From: Cavia porcellus | Taxonomy: Eukaryota > Chordata > Mammalia > Rodentia > Caviidae | Reading direction: 5' to 3' | Length of the DNA: 64,000 nucleotides | NCBI RefSeq assembly: GCF_034190915.1 | Contig: NW_026947485.1 | Coordinates: forward strand, 50,885,019 to 50,949,018 | Shown here: piece by piece, positions 35,570 to 46,439 of the stretch | Layout of the letters: every line of letters starts with the position of its first letter | Position numbering within the stretch: position 1 is the stretch's first letter | Notes under the pieces: generated by a model | The model's database searches: none | What the model saw: only the letters and a program-made list of their open reading frames with translations | Told to the model about the DNA's origin: nothing | Translations under genes and position numbers: made by a program

Positions 35570-36380
35570 TACCTGGAGTTAGCATAGACGCCCCCAAAAT
35601 AAGACTCAGTCCCTCACTGAGACTGGCCTCCCGCCTGGCAGTGGCTTTGGATGGGGCTCCCTGGTTTTTCACAGTTCTGCCCAGTGAATTACAAATCTGA
35701 GCATTCTCATGATGACCTGCACCTTGAGTTCAGTAATTCTCTAAAATGATTCCCAGAGCTCAGGAAGCACTTCTGATTCCAGATTTATCCTAAAGGATGC
35801 AACTCAGGAGCAATCAAATGGAGACGTGTACCTAGCATAGGAGTGGAGATAGGGCGGTGGAGGTGGTGGTGGTGGTGGTGGTGGTGATAGTGTAGAGTTA
35901 CCATGAGCTCTCCTGCTTGTACCATCCTCCCACTACAATGGTATGTTCATTCACCTGGAAGGCCCCCAAATCTTGTATTTTAAGAGGGATTTCTTTTTTT
36001 AAAATCAGTTTCATAATGTAAGCATGGTTGATTAAACACTTGGTCATGGTGATTCTACTCAACCTCCCTTTCCTGGAGGCCAACTACAGGGCTGAGGTTC
36101 CAATCTCCATTTCCATGCTCAGCAGTTAGGTATTTCTGAGGACTGACCCCTATGCTGAAAGTATCTAGGGACCCTATTGTGAGTTACCTTATTAGCATAA
36201 AGTCAGGTACAGTAGGAAAGAACTGATTATAATATAAAACCCTTTTATCACTTAGAAAATTGCAAAGGTTTCAGGAACTTTGTGCCAGGAACCAAGAGCA
36301 AAGACCACACACATTTGTGCACACTAACACACCCATTTTACTGCAAATATATACCCTGCTTGTTGGATCCTATCTTAGTT
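35570..36380 (-). mobile_element. ERVL-class LTR (MLT2-like), antisense
   Basis: 'cccagagctcaggaagcact', 'atcctaaaggatgcaactca' 'ggagcaatcaaatggagacg', 'cataatgtaagcatggttga' 'ttaaacacttggtcatggtg', 'tgctgaaagtatctagggac', 'aaaattgcaaaggtttcagg' and 'aactttgtgccaggaaccaa' follow the antisense order of a widespread mammalian ERVL LTR. About 0.8 kb; a GGT microsatellite has expanded inside it. No protein-coding internal region is attached. The family name is from memory of the pattern, so the class is safer than the exact family. Confidence 0.65.
35858..35887. repeat. (GGT)n microsatellite
   Basis: About nine GGT/GTG triplets inside the LTR remnant. G-rich on the plus strand. Confidence 0.9.
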
Positions 36381-36544
36381 TTAAAGGCTTATTTCTTTAG
36401 CTGACACCACTGGAAATCAACTCTATATATTAACAAGGTGAGGCCAAGATACCTCGATATATCTGAGGCCCCTGACAGTCAAGGAATTGAATCTGTGTCT
36501 GTTTCCCAGTTTGCTAAGCACAAATTAGTTGTACTTGTGAACTG

Positions 36545-36690
36545 CTCTGAACAGAGCCTCATGGGCAGTGACTACTATTAGCTGTTATTATCTTTGTTCT
36601 TATCCTTACCACTGTGCTTCATTCTTCACAAGACTGAAACCCAGAGAGGCAAGGTGACTTGTGCAGGCCCTCATAGTACCTTACATACTG
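36545..36690 (-). mobile_element. MIR SINE, antisense
   Basis: 'attagctgttattatctttg', 'acaagactgaaacccagaga' 'ggcaaggtgacttgtgcagg' is antisense MIR (gaaactgaggcccagagaggttaagtgacttgccc). Confidence 0.65.
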
Positions 36691-36694
36691 AAAA

Positions 36695-38325
36695 GAGGTA
36701 TAACTCTGCGTTTTAGATAGTTGGGTGTGGCACTTTAAGAGCGAGATTTGATTTGGGGGCCCAATTTTGGTCATGCTCTAGGCAGCCGCAGAAACCCACA
36801 TTGCAGAGCACTTGTTAGGTACCCCATGCAGAGAGCTGGGTAATAAACATCTCTTGATGATGATCATGATGGGGTTTTATGGCTGCTCTCAGCCTGTGCG
36901 ATGTAGTGAAATAGTGTAATCACCATGTTTGGAGCTCTGTAATGGAACAAGAATTTTCCTGCATTGCCTATTAGACTCCCACAGTAAAAGCCAGTAACTT
37001 GGTCTGTGATGAAAATGAGTCTGTGATGATAGTAATTTAACGAGAAAGTTACTCTGGAAGCCAAGTTCTCTTTCACATGCCTTAAATTTTACCTTTATTG
37101 TCTCATTGCTTTTTGCATCTGAGCTTGGCAGTTAATGGTCTCTGTAATAAATTCAAAGCAGAGGTGAAAACAATGGCGGCAGTTTTTCCTCGTCTGTGTC
37201 TATTGAAGAACATCACGCCATTATTGCTTTGGTCTTGCCCTAGGAATTTGCACCAAATTGACACTTTTATCTGGCTATATAAATAATTATTAATTGAAAT
37301 TTGGGTTGGGGGTTGGTAGCAGATATCAATTTATACATTAATAACATGACCTGAAGATTTTAAGTTTTGTTTCCTGTTTTGTTGCTATTTGTTCTTACAA
37401 ACTTCCAAAATGTCAGAAAAATACAAATTTAAGTAAGTTGGAAATCCATATGGGAAAGCCCCATTTTTTGGCTAATATTAAGCCAAACTTCAAGTTCATG
37501 GTAAGTAGGGAGCTACCTTGGAAATATTTTTGGCTGATTAGAAATGGTTTATGCTTTAAAATTACTGCTTTGTTCAAGAAGAATTGAAAAGGGATCTGTA
37601 GTATTAATTCACTAAATAGACATGGTACCCGGGTTTAGTCTGAAAACCTCTACCTCCTTCATCAATCCTTTATCTGATTTCTTTCATGCACAGCAAAGCA
37701 TGAAGTGAGAGAAAAGGTGGTGTACACAGTCATCTTCTGGCGGCTTTGATCCTGTCTCCCTCTTGATCTCCTAAACAAATAGCTTCAAGTTCCCTCCCAT
37801 TTTCCTCTCTCCCCTCCTTCTCTTCATCTTCTGCCTGTTGGCCTGGGATATGTAGGTAGACGTGCCAGTTTCCTTTTCATCTCTACCTCAAATATTCACA
37901 GACTGAGAGTCTCCCCCAAAAGAAAAAAATTACACAATTTTCTGAAAATAAAGATCACTCTACTTTTTTTCTCAGATTACCTTTAACTGACTTTGTCCTT
38001 GAAAAAAGCTACTGCAGTATTTTGTCTTTATTGGATTTCTATTTGTAAATAATTGCCAAGAAATTACCTTTCAGGCATGAAGCAATATAACAATATATTC
38101 ACAATGTTCATTGGGAGAAAGATGTTTCCATAATCAGTTATTCCTTGGGCTGGTTGATTGCGTCAACTTAAATAAGAGACAGTCCACTAAACTGGCTCAG
38201 CAATTCCATACCATAGGGTATGGAAGACCCAGACTATGGCAACCTGTGACCTGGATGGGATAAAGAGGAAATGAAAAAGGATAAAGCATCTTCTGTTTCC
38301 TTAGAGGTGCTCTAATCTTTACCTC
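36695..38325. other. Unassigned non-coding DNA
   Basis: No gene or named repeat. 37100-37285 is a compact even-composition stretch that could be conserved. The plus-strand 62-codon frame within it shows no splice support. Confidence 0.4.
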
Positions 38326-38329
38326 CACT

Positions 38330-38600
38330 TTAGACATCATCTCCTGGCTTCCAGCACAGACTCTTCAGCCTTCTATTGAAGACCCATTAGTCTCATGTTA
38401 TGCACTCTCACAGGATACTGTAGTAAGCTCCAGACCTTTACTGAATTTTTAGTCTCCAGTGCACAGAAGACCCTCTACAACCTTCCACTTCCAACATTGT
38501 GGGTGGCCATTTATAAGCCAATCTTATAAATTCTTATATATTTGTATATCTTGTATTATTTTTGTCTAGTAAATATTGACTGATACACTCGTGTAACCAC
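38330..38600 (+). mobile_element. MaLR-like LTR 3' part, sense
   Basis: 'gccatttataagccaatctt' 'ataaattcttatatatttgt' followed by 'tctagtaaatattgactgat' resembles the polyadenylation end of MLT1-type LTRs (gagccaataaattcctataataaatctc ... gaaccctgactaatac). Diverged. Confidence 0.45.
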
Positions 38601-38604
38601 AGGT

Positions 38605-39200
38605 AATATAATTCTCAGACTGGGTGCCACTAGAGGTGGCATTGAACCTCAAGAGACCATGACTGAGGAATAAACACATGCAGGGCCCTAGAAAAGCAGC
38701 TGTGGTTGGCCTGAGAAAGTAGAGAACATCATCTCAGCTCCAAAGGACCTTGCTAGAGGGAGACAGGCATGTTTTAGTCATAACACATAGATCAAACAAA
38801 AATTAATGTGAGAATGCCAAAAATGTTCTGAGTAGGTACATGATTTACTAGAGGCAAGCAGAGACTGGAAAATATCTTAAGCAAAAGATATTAGAAAGAA
38901 TGTCAGTTTCAAAAGCCATAATCTTCTGGTATCAGCTGAGGTTCACCACTGAAGACACCTCTGTTCACATGAAGGGAAGCAAGTTCACTGGCCTGATGTT
39001 TGGCCAAGAGAGGTTGATGCGAAATTTAGATTGTGTTTTTTATGGATACTAGTCTGTGTGGTTGGTCTGTAGCTTTTATTTCTGGTGCTATCATTTTGTC
39101 CCTATTTGACAGATATATGTATCAACTTACAGAAAAAACACAGGACAATGAAGTAATTTCGGGAGAGGAAGAAACGTAGCAGTATAGAGATCCAGTGGAA
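38605..39200. other. Unassigned non-coding DNA
   Basis: No gene. A weak antisense MIR-like phrase ('gtccctatttgacagatata') lies near 39100. Confidence 0.4.
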
Positions 39201-39204
39201 AACC

Positions 39205-39480
39205 CATGTTCTATTAGGGTTCTCCAGAGAAAGTGAATCAATGTGATAGCTATCTTTCTTCTACCTATTACCTCTCTATTAATAGTCTATTTTAAGAAAT
39301 TATTATGTGATTATGAACACTAATAATTCCAAAATCAGTGGATAGGTAGGCTAAGAGACTGGAGATGTGAAAGAGTTGGTGTTGCAGTTGAGTTTGAGTC
39401 TGCCTGCTACAAGAATTCCCTTTTCCTCAGGGAAGGCCCTTGTGTGTAACCTGCTTCTTCAATGAATCCTCAGAAGTTGT
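39205..39480 (-). mobile_element. LTR-like repeat, antisense
   Basis: 'ttctattagggttctccaga' 'gaaagtgaatcaatgtgata' is the typical antisense start of several mammalian MaLR/ERVL LTRs (tattagggttctctagagaaacagaacc). Later 'gagactggagatgtgaaaga' and 'gaattcccttttcctcaggg' 'aaggcc' fit the interior. Family not assigned. Confidence 0.5.
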
Positions 39481-39514
39481 TACTGACTTGTTTATTAATT
39501 TGACTTCCTCCACT

Positions 39515-39632
39515 ACAGTGTAAGCTAAATGAAGACCAGAATCTGCTTTTGTCCACCTCTGTTATCTGTAGTACTTAGAATCATGTCTGATATACAGTAG
39601 GTGTTCAATGTATACTTTTAAGTAAATATGAA
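39515..39632 (+). mobile_element. L2 3' end, sense
   Basis: 'tacagtgtaagctaaatgaa' 'gaccagaatctgcttttgtc', 'tagtacttagaatcatgtct' 'gatatacagtaggtgttcaa' matches the conserved L2 3' end (actgtaagctccatgagggcagg ... gcctggcacatagtaggtgctcaa). Confidence 0.75.
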
Positions 39633-39639
39633 TACGTGT

Positions 39640-40390
39640 TGACTATGGTAATGCAGAGTCTGTAAAAATATGCAGGTTATACATCCTGCCTAACTTTATC
39701 TGTTTGCTGTTATGATAGAACAAAATATAGCTTTAAAAGATTTCATTTTTATATTTTAACTCCATAGAACCAAGTTTAACAGCAGAATTTCATCCATGGC
39801 TATAAAACACATACATATAAAACTATACCTGTGATATATGACACACACACATAGATATTAAGCAAAGAAGAATTTTCTGGTTTTATTTTAAAAATGTAAG
39901 TATAAAAAAAGAAGTTGATTCCACATTTATAGGCCTTTGTCTTATGCTTTATAGAATTAGCTAATCTCTTCTATTATTCCATTTCACCTCTCTGCTATGT
40001 TATTAGTTGCATACTGGGGAATAGTTATCAAAATTTCCAAGTGTAACCTAGGCCTAGGAAAAAGCTGGTTTTTTTCTCATAAAAAATGAAAAGACTCCGT
40101 AAAATACTGATAAAGCTTTTTCCAGATGATCAATTTTTCACCAAAGAATTTAAAAAATATTTTTCCAAGGCACAGAATTCCACATCCAAATATTCCACTG
40201 TTGCTAGTAAAGGTCTTCCTAGCCCCTGCACGAACAATAGTCAGCTAATAATAACTTAATGGTGTATATATTGAGTTTAGTTGGCAAAAGATTACAGCAT
40301 GAGCATCGTTTATGTGAGACTTCTGTAACAGAATGAACTTCTTAGCATTTGAATGCTGTTTACTCAGGATGACCAAAACCTTTGTTTTGT
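39640..40390. other. Unassigned AT-rich DNA
   Basis: No gene or named repeat seen. A short (AC) run lies at 39840. Confidence 0.45.
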
Positions 40391-40394
40391 AGTC

Positions 40395-40810
40395 ATCGAT
40401 CTCCTGCTCTCCTGATGCATCTCTCACATTATCAATTGCTGCATGACGAATTACTCCAAAAACTTACTGAGAGTGAGGCAGCAGCCATGTCATTGTGCAC
40501 AGTGACTCTGTGGGTCAGGAGTTCAGACAGGGGCATGGGCAGGGAGAGCGGATCTGTTCTTCATTGTTTGGAGCTGGGAAAAATCAACCATCTGAGGGTA
40601 GCTGGAATGGTGAGGCCTGCAATCGCAGTGTCTGGGGACTGGAATCATCTGGAGGGATTGTGTCTGGCACTGGACTCAGCTGGCAGAATGGCTGAGAGAC
40701 TAGGGCTAAGGGGGACTGTGAACTACTGTGCCTACAGGTGCCCTTTGCAAGTGGCTTCAGCTTCTCATAGCATGAAAGCTGAGTTTCCAGGGGGAGGACC
40801 CCAAGACTGA
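40395..40810 (+). mobile_element. Ancient mammalian interspersed repeat, family unassigned
   Basis: 'ttatcaattgctgcatgacg' 'aattactccaaaaacttact', 'gtgggtcaggagttcagaca', 'gactggaatcatctggaggg' and 'ctcatagcatgaaagctgag' match a familiar mammalian repeat (attgctgcgtaacaaaccaccccaaaac ... gtgggtcaggaatt ... ctcacaacatggc) whose exact family I cannot fix without a search. The 142-codon open frame across it (40382-40810) and its 66-codon overlap are therefore not genes; the repeat is CpG-poor and GC-rich, so stops are scarce. Confidence 0.6.
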
Positions 40811-40914
40811 ATATTCAGTTATTTTGAATTTCAGTTAATTCTTTTCTTTGAGGCATGAGGCATAGGCACGGTGTAAACAAACATGGATTTGAATCTCTGC
40901 TTAAAGAACTTAGG

Positions 40915-40950
40915 TAAGTTTTCTTTCTTTCTTTTTTTTTTTTTTTCTTT
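40915..40950. repeat. T-rich tract (TTTC and T16)
   Basis: TTTTCTTTCTTTC followed by a T homopolymer. No retroelement body is recognised beside it. Confidence 0.85.
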
Positions 40951-41114
40951 ACTAATAGCTTCTCTGAGCTTCAGAATTTTCATCTGGGTAGGGAGAATCT
41001 GGCAAAAGAGAAAGTAAATTTCATTTCCCATTGTGAAGTGAATTACTGTTATCCTGCAATATCTGGTCCAGGGATAAATTCCAGCTGCTCCCCCCAAGGA
41101 AACTAAAATCTTTG

Positions 41115-41375
41115 GACACTCAAGTCCCTTAGGAAAAATGCTGTAGTATTTGTATATAACCTGTGCAATCCTTTTGTATACATTAAACCATCTTAAAATA
41201 CTTATATAAAAACTATGCAAATAGTTGTTATATTCTATTGTATAGAAAATAACTACAAGAAAAAAATCCATACATGTTCAGTACAGATGCAGTTTTTGCT
41301 TACTGTTGAATATTTTCTATCCATGATAGATTGAATCCACAGATGAAGAATCCATCGATGTGGAGGGCTACTTGG
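41115..41375 (+). mobile_element. Tigger/MER2-like MITE, sense
   Basis: 'gtatttgtatataacctgtg' 'caatccttttgtatacatta' 'aaccatcttaaaatacttat', 'ctatgcaaatagttgttata' 'ttctattgtatagaaaataa' 'ctacaagaaaaaaatccata' 'catgttcagtacagatgcag', and the end 'ttgaatccacagatgaagaa' 'tccatcgatgtggagggcta' follow the MER2/Tigger pattern almost in full. Same family as 4335-4588. The minus-strand 146-codon frame 40831-41271 is an accident of this AT-rich element. Confidence 0.8.
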
Positions 41376-41379
41376 GAAT

Positions 41380-42095
41380 AAGGTAGGTTATTTTTGTAAT
41401 TGTGATAAAGAGCCCAGAAGACTTCTGGATGAAAGGAATCACAACTATCCATTGCTCCCTGTAATTCCATTTTTCCTGTGATTTTAAGTTCACAAACTTA
41501 TCAGAGAAAATCCCAGTGACTAGTCGAGCTGATATTCCTATGTGATGTGTGTGCAGAGTGGACTCTTGAGCTGGTAGAAGGATACATGTTTTTGCCTTGG
41601 AAGAATTTTTGTATGTGAATCACTGGGAAGGGCTGTGAGATCTGTGAGGTGGATCCTGGAATTCCTGGGCTCACTGTCTCTTCTGCCAAAGTTTGCACTG
41701 GGAAAGTGGAGGTCAGAGCATGGGAATGGAGAACTTGGTGGCAGAAACACAAGCCTGGATTAAGCAGGGTTGGTGCCCTACAGCAGTGGAGGAAAAGTCC
41801 TTCTAGCTGCCCATTCTGGTGCATGAGTGGCCTCCACTTCTGAAGTACCAATTGGAGTGCTAGATAACTCTGCAGTACATACTTCCGGTGTCAAGTATGA
41901 AGTCCCTCAGACTTAAGACAGCACTTCTGAGACACAGTTCCAGAGAAATCCACAGGCCTGGGTCTTTGAGCATTAGAGACCAGCAGAAAACCCTGGGAAG
42001 TGGTGGTGGTAGAAAGTCATAGGTAGAGGTTAGAGTCATGTGCTGTCAGACTTTCATAAGAAACCACAATTTTTAACAAAACAAAAATAACCTCA
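41380..42095. other. Unassigned non-coding DNA
   Basis: GC-richer around 41530-41850 with overlapping open frames on both strands (116 and 70 codons minus, 64 plus); none shows a domain or splice support. No repeat named. Confidence 0.4.
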
Positions 42096-42099
42096 TTTA

Positions 42100-42350
42100 T
42101 TGTTGTAAAGAATATTCATAAAAATGAATACATGTGTAAAGTGCCTCGCACAGAACCTAACCTATATTATGAACTCAGTTAACTAGATTTTTTCCCTATC
42201 TTTTATAATTTGTGATCTTTCTCTTCCCTATTTGGGAAAGCATGAATTTGGAAGTCAGGAATACCTGATTTTTAAAAATTCCTTCTCCTTTATTTGCTAT
42301 TTGTGATCTTGAACCAGTCTCTTAACCCTTTGAGACTTTTTGTTATTAGT
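42100..42350 (+). mobile_element. Two MIR fragments, sense
   Basis: 42100-42190 ('tgtaaagtgcctcgcacaga' 'acctaacctatattatgaac') is a MIR 3' part. 42240-42350 ('gaatttggaagtcaggaata' 'cctgattt', 'gatcttgaaccagtctctta' 'accctttgagac') is the MIR body. The order shows two separate insertions. Confidence 0.55.
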
Positions 42351-42372
42351 TAAATTTTTCAAAAAGAGGCTT

Positions 42373-42411
42373 TTCACTAGTTTAGTAAAACTGAAGTTTT
42401 ACTAAAGTGAA
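42373..42411. repeat. Long imperfect palindrome
   Basis: TTTAGTAAAACT (42381-42392) and AGTTTTACTAAA (42395-42406) are perfect complements with a 2-base spacer. The outer TTCACT/AGTGAA extend the stem after a small bulge. It resembles the core of a palindromic MITE or a cruciform-prone site. Confidence 0.8.
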
Positions 42412-42414
42412 TAA

Positions 42415-43390
42415 AGTTGTATTTGAGTCCCTTTTCTAAATCTTTTTCTTATCTTCTCATTCCTGTGTAAATAAAAAACCTAGGCCCATTTTGTAATTCC
42501 AACTTCCAGGGGAATTTCAGATGCATTCCTCTATGATTTTCCTGATTGGCACTTTGCCTTAACAAGTACTTCTTTGGGACCACCTATATTTCCTAGACTG
42601 AAATTCCCCAAATCTTATTTAATAAACACCCAAGAAACCGTAATTATTTCTTTATCTAGGGACAACATTACCATCTTTTAATTTTGGGATGTATCCATTT
42701 GGCAGCCCATTTTGCATTTATGTTCATCATTCAACTTCTCACTGAGGCTGCATGCTTAAGCTTGAGTTTTTCCATCTTGATGGCAAAAGCAGATAATGTT
42801 TTCCAAGACTTACAACAATTAGTAGTATCCCACCGGGGACCTCCAAGTTGTCATCATATGCCACAGTCAGTTTTATCTAGGTGACAAGAGCTGAAAGCCA
42901 AAGGGTTCAGCCTTGTCTCACCAAGTCTGTGTCCCCAGTCCCTGTACTCAAGAATCACCTTGAATTGAGAATTCCATTCCAGATCAATGCACCATGATGC
43001 TAGGAAATACACTCTGACTTCTGAAATCTCCATCTGAAATCCTTGGGTAGGTTTAGGGCTTTCCATGGCTACCCTACTAATGGACCAGATTCATTACCTA
43101 GCAGGGGATATGGGTGGAATTCAACCTCCTTTGTTCCAGTCCCTGTTCAACCAAATGTAATTCCCCCGAGTTAGTGCAAATTACAGACTTATGCAAAAAG
43201 AAACTGTCTTTTATTTTGTTGTTAACAAGGAGAATTTTCTAAGTATCCAAAGAAAAAGTGGTGCATGCAAGGTGTTAGAATGACATTGGCATAAAAGGCA
43301 CTGCCTCCCTGTCTTGTGAATAATTTCATTATCTGGGCTGTTATCTAGATTTCTCTCATTTTCACAGAGCTCAAGTATATCAGAAAGGAA
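42415..43390. other. Unassigned non-coding DNA
   Basis: No gene or named repeat in this stretch. Confidence 0.45.
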
Positions 43391-43395
43391 AAATA

Positions 43396-43401
43396 ACACA
43401 C

Positions 43402-43437
<36 letters not shown>

Positions 43438-43443
43438 ACACAG
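43396..43443. repeat. (AC)n microsatellite
   Basis: About 23 AC units with single G interruptions. The Cys-Val repeats in the minus-strand frame 43211-43441 come from it. Confidence 0.95.
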
Positions 43444-43449
43444 AAATCA

Positions 43450-44730
43450 GGAAAAAAGCCCATCTACTTTCCTTAGATTCTTCTTATTCTGACATGAGGA
43501 ATTAAAACATGTTGTCCTTTTAATACAACAGCACATGACCTAAGACCAACTCCCTTTACGAATTGTTCTTGAATGCTCATGTGTTAGTAATAATCAACTA
43601 AAGTTCACTTAGGAGATCACAGAGAGAACCAAATGGATCTGTAATTTTCCACTTTTCAAAGGGGAATTGGAAAATGATACTCAAATATTGTTGCTTACCA
43701 GAGCCTTCTAGTGTACCAGGAGATTTCATTCATTGTCTGGCTCTCAGGAAAGCAAATAAGGAACCCTGGATGAAAGAATCATAAGTAAAAAGACACCAGG
43801 GGGCAGAAGGAATGAGCTATTCTCCCTAGATTAACGGAGATGGTGATTAATTGAAATATCTATAGTGGGGTTCAAGAATTCATCCTAAGGGGGTTGCATT
43901 GGGCACAAATGTCCTAGAAGTAGTGTGCATGAAAAACTCTTTTGGGTGCAAAGAATGATAGAGCGAGAGTCACACAGAAAGTGACTAAACAGAAGGGTCG
44001 GGCCCACTTACTGCGAATTGGTCAGATGACACTCCTAACTCAGGATATTCATCACCAGCCTGGGAAGCACAAGGATAACTATGCTGAAGTAAACTCACAC
44101 GAGGGTGACTAGGAGGGTGACAGGGCTTTATAACATGTCATAAAAATAGGTGAGGAAGCTAAGCTTGCTTGGGTGGGAAGCAGAAGACTTTGGACATGTT
44201 AATTCCCCAGCAGAGAAACAGTTAACAAGACATTTATTTGGGCTTTTCCACTTGGTGACATGTGTGACAATGAACAAGAGGTGGAATGTTTACATACATG
44301 CTCCACTTCAAGGAGAAGTGTTTAATAAAGATGTAAGGGGTGGTCTAAGAGGCAGTAAATTTTCCTTCACTGGGACTGTTTATTCATAAGCTGAACAATT
44401 AGAGTAGGGATTTAGGCATAGGATACAGGGCTGAACTAACAATTTCTATGCTCCTGCTGAAACTAGAAATGCTAAATATATTATTCTAGCATTTATATGT
44501 CCAGCTGAACATGTTACTTTTAGTTGTGAAGCATTTGTATCATCATAATGAGAAAAGCTGTATTACAGTTAAATATTGATTTGGGTAATTTAGTTTGGTA
44601 TGCATAGTGGAGTTTTATTTTACTCTGGTAGTTCTGAGTTCCAGTTCTTGTCCACCCACTAATGAAATGTAAGAAAATGTGCTCGAATTGGCTCACAGCT
44701 ACGCAAGAAAGTTGACTGTGATCCTCTCTT
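43450..44730. other. Unassigned non-coding DNA
   Basis: No gene or repeat recognised. Confidence 0.45.
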
Positions 44731-44734
44731 CCAA

Positions 44735-44885
44735 ACTTTTGTTTAGCTTTGTTTTTGAAAACAGGTCTCACTTGGTAGTTTAGGCTGGCCTTGAACTGAC
44801 TATGTAGCCAATTCTGGCCTCAAACTCATGGAATTCCTCCTTCCCCTGCCTTCTGAGTGCTGAGACCTCAGGTATGTGCCCTGGC
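44735..44885 (-). mobile_element. B1 SINE, antisense
   Basis: 'aacaggtctcacttggtagt' 'ttaggctggccttgaactga', 'actcatggaattcctccttc' 'ccctgccttctgagtgctga' and 'gacctcaggtatgtgcc' read as an antisense B1. A small internal duplication or insertion ('ctatgtagccaattctggcc') lengthens it, as in B1 copies carrying the 29-bp internal duplication. Confidence 0.8.
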
Positions 44886-44889
44886 CTTT

Positions 44890-46080
44890 CTTCCCAACTT
44901 CGCATTCAGAGTTCATGCGGGAATCTTGAAATTGGCCAAAGTAGAATATTTACACCTTAGGACATAGCAAATATTACAAAATTGCAAGTAGTACAGAGGA
45001 CTTTGTATGACAGCCACTTGTTAAATTTTTACCAGTATATCTATTTTAAAAAATGCATACTTTTATGGGGACTGCAATGCATACAATAGACAAAAGGGAC
45101 ACATGTCATGTGCCCGTAGATTTCCCCCCGCCACTGCATGTCTTACTGCCATACGAAACTCTAAAGGCAACTCTGCAGTGCCCTACAATACAATATTTTA
45201 AATAGCGATTTAAAAACCTCTGGAAAAATAATCCTTTCACCTCTACTATAATTGTATTCGTTTACTATTATTTTCTTTTTCCTAGATCTGGAAATACAGA
45301 CATAAAACAGAGAGGTTTCCCTGTTTTATGAGATTGTTTTCGAATGGAATGTCAAAGGGGTCAGTTGAGAACACTGGAAATCTTATTCCTATAAATACAG
45401 GAAGGAATGCACATAGCACAGAGTGAGTGTCCTCACTTTATAAGTACTCGTAATGGAACTGTGTTTTTTCTTGTTGAGATACAGGGCCAGCTCTATGTTA
45501 GTCATAAGTTTATAGGTTAGGACTATGTTCTAAGCCTTTCCATTAACATATCACCTTTCTTTCTCTTTATTAGACTCACAACTTGGTGCTCTGAGGGAGT
45601 GAGATTGAGTGTAATGTTCTAATGAGAGGAGGGCAGTGGCTGGGGGAAGGACCCTTGGATAGGCTCCTAAACATGGAGAGAGCCTTAATATGCTTGTCCA
45701 CAAGGGGACTCTTTGTCCACTTGCTTTTATGTGCTGAATGGTCCATTTGCTTATGTTCCTAAGAATGTCCCCAGGAAGCCTGCACAGGGATCATGTATGA
45801 AACGCTTCTATGGCCTTGAGGTTTCTAGGAATCCTGAGTGTCCATAAGTCAGAGAATAAGGAATACAAAGGATGTGACTGCTGTAAATTTGCCGAGTCAA
45901 ATGGGCTGTTTTTTGTTTTTTGTTTTGTTTTTTTATCATGGACTGGCTGAAATTTCTTCTAACCTCAGAATTTAAAGTGATTTCTTGTGTATCTATTTGG
46001 AGTTGAATACTTCAATTGGAATTTCTGTGCTTTGGACTTTGCTTTCTTTTTAATCTTCCCCTTCCCATTTCTCCTAGAAT
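44890..46080. other. Unassigned non-coding DNA
   Basis: Contains a T/G-rich patch at 45908-45934 (TTTTTTGTTTTTTGTTTTG). No gene. Confidence 0.45.
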
Positions 46081-46084
46081 TGTA

Positions 46085-46435
46085 ATGAGTTCTTTTTCTT
46101 TTTTGAGTCTTCTAATTCTATCGCTTCTTTTCTTGACTTTCCTAGATTCCCCTTCGATGGGGTCCCCACCTGCAGCGGGAGGGCCAGCGCCTGGCTAACC
46201 GGACCACTGTCCTTATCTCTCCTCACACGCTTCCTGTTCCCTTCCCTTGCCAAGCTGCTCTCCTCACTCTGCCTTGCACCCTGGCTCTGCCTTTGGACTC
46301 AGCCTTTTCTGCCCTGTGCCTCTCGTGTCGAAGCTCTCCTAATCAGCACGGCCACAGACTCACTCTTTCCTCTGCCTAATTCCTCCCAGTCTCCCGCTCT
46401 TTAACCTGCTACATTGTCTTACTCTAGCAGGGGTT
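46085..46435. other. Pyrimidine- and GC-rich island, origin unknown
   Basis: Preceded by a long T/C tract ending TTGACTTTCCTAG, the first 50 bases encode a short open stretch (SPSMGSPPAAGGPAPG then stop) with several CpGs. The rest is a CTCC/TCCT-rich stretch. It differs from its AT-rich flanks, but no gene or repeat family is recognised. Confidence 0.35.
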
Positions 46436-46439
46436 AAAC

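Noticed and set aside
40831..41271. 146-codon minus-strand frame, the longest in the window
   Set aside because: Lies mostly over the AT-rich Tigger/MER2-like MITE and a T-rich tract; no start context, domain or splice support.
43211..43441. Minus-strand frame with Cys-Val repeat
   Set aside because: Direct product of the (AC)n microsatellite.
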